Source: Thermoanaerobaculum sp964488355
GTDB lineage: Bacteria > Acidobacteriota > Thermoanaerobaculia > Thermoanaerobaculales > Thermoanaerobaculaceae
Direction: 5' to 3'
Assembly: GCA_964488355.1 (NCBI GenBank)
Contig: CAZAUJ010000001.1
Span: 219,942 to 283,941, forward strand
Length of the DNA: 64,000 bases
The position numbers were made by a program, and so were the translations under genes. This document shows positions 63,416 to 64,000 of this stretch, piece after piece. Every line of letters begins with the position of its first letter. The first letter of the stretch is position 1. Under the pieces are notes generated by a model. The model saw only the letters and a list, made by a program, of their open reading frames with translations. It ran no database searches and was not told where the DNA came from.

Positions 63416-63708
63416 GCTCCCTCACCTGTTACATCATCACCTACGACATCTCCGACCCCAAGCGTTGGCGCAAGGTCTTTCGCCTGCTGCAAGGTTATGG
63501 CGAGCATGTGCAGCTGAGCGTGTTCCGTTGCGACGTGGACCCCGTGCAGTTGGTGCGCTTGAAAGCCGCCGTAGACCGCCTCATCAACCACGAACAGGAC
63601 CAGGTCATCCTTCTGCGCATGGGACCAGCCACTCCCCACACCTTGCGCGACATCACTGTCTTGGGACGCCCCCGTAGCTTTGCACCCCGCGGCTCCCAAA
63701 TCATCTGA
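63412..63708 (+). CDS. cas2: Cas2, CRISPR adaptation
   Basis: The 98-aa protein starts MSSLTCYIITYDISDPKRWR, the ferredoxin-like first strand with the conserved Asp (YDISD), followed by KVFRLLQGYGEHVQLSVFRC. ATG 63412 overlaps the cas4-cas1 stop by four bases. It bridges Cas1 dimers during spacer integration. Confidence 0.95.
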   Translation: MSSLTCYIITYDISDPKRWRKVFRLLQGYGEHVQLSVFRCDVDPVQLVRLKAAVDRLINHEQDQVILLRMGPATPHTLRDITVLGRPRSFAPRGSQII

Positions 63709-63905
63709 CCCTTGCTCCCGCCCCTTGCTCTGCGAGCGGTTCAGTGCTACAACATTTCCGGGGCCCGCTCGCACGGTTTCTTGCGTGCGTGCCGGTGCTC
63801 TTTGACAAGCCACAGCGCCAGACACCCATCCCAGCGCTTCACCCCTTCCCCCGCTCGCCTCTCCCCTTTTAGATGGAGCTGCCTGAATCACTTAGAGCCC
63901 CCAAT
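63709..63905 (+). promoter_or_regulatory. CRISPR leader region
   Basis: The 197 bases between cas2 and the first repeat should hold the array promoter and integration signals. The last part is AT-richer (CACTTAGAGCCCCCAAT). TTTGACA at 63800 could be a -35; no clear -10 at the right spacing. Confidence 0.5.
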
Positions 63906-64000
63906 ATTTCCATCCTTAAAAAAGGATGGCCCCATTGAAGGAGTGCCGCCAAGCAGCAGGTCCACGACACCAGCACGATTTCCATCCTTAAAAAAGGATG
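63906..64000 (+). CRISPR. Start of CRISPR array, type I-G (truncated by window end)
   Basis: The first repeat is 63906-63940 (ATTTCCATCCTTAAAAAAGG, then ATGGCCCCATTGAAG), 35 nt. A 37-nt spacer follows (63941-63977), then the second repeat from 63978, cut after 23 bases at the window end. The period is 72. CCATCCTT-AAAA-AAGGATGG inside the repeat is a perfect 8-bp hairpin suited to cleavage by the Cas6 part of Csb2. Exact repeat borders may shift by one base. Confidence 0.92.

Overview
The window looks like a high-GC diderm bacterium, plausibly a thermophilic Acidobacteriota of the Thermoanaerobaculum type. That assignment is an inference from several things: large secreted proteins ending in Cys-bearing SLH repeats, a TonB-dependent receptor, lipoprotein c-type cytochromes, a Ycf46-like AAA ATPase, and many genes whose -10 box sits 6-7 nt before the start codon. 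No rRNA or marker gene is present to confirm it.

Layout. 1-1.1 kb: the N-terminal part of an AddB-like nuclease/helicase subunit and a tRNA-Leu(CAA). 1.2-3.4 kb: a bifunctional ATP sulfurylase/APS kinase gene lying between two direct copies of a composite inverted-repeat element. 3.9-17 kb: a surface-protein region with a 1731-aa multidomain SLH protein, an SLH subtilase co-translated with a sulfotransferase and followed by a glycosyltransferase, an SLH metalloprotease, and remnants of an SLH gene and a Sel1-type gene. 17-40 kb: a surface-polysaccharide region. It holds a three-enzyme fusion (CsaB-like pyruvyltransferase, GT4, GT2), TuaH-like and GT2 glycosyltransferases, polytopic GT-C-like proteins (one in a decayed tandem copy), a methyltransferase, a second sulfotransferase, a Wzm/Wzt exporter, a UDP-GlcNAc 2-epimerase, a Sel1 protein and secreted proteins of unknown function. 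41-48 kb: a TonB receptor converging on a five-gene DtxR/MntR-controlled metal ABC transporter operon whose two permeases carry extra C-terminal regulatory-type domains. 48.5-55.7 kb: an AAA ATPase, a decayed P-type ATPase, a repeat cluster, a CHRD/PKD/cytochrome gene broken by a frameshift, a cytochrome-like lipoprotein, a DUF5777-like barrel and an S9-type hydrolase. 55.8-64 kb: a complete type I-G (formerly I-U) CRISPR-Cas operon and the first two repeats of its array, which runs off the end.

How it fits together. The sulfate-activating enzyme can supply PAPS to the two sulfotransferases. The pyruvyltransferase fusion could make the pyruvylated polymer that SLH domains bind, and the neighbouring glycosyltransferases and Wzm/Wzt could build and export it. 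The first part of the window therefore reads as a set for building and decorating an S-layer-like surface. The strongest candidates for something undescribed are the CsaB-GT4-GT2 fusion beside Cys-patterned SLH proteins, the SLH protease co-translated with a sulfotransferase, the recurrent leaderless start architecture, and the metal permeases with regulator-like tails.
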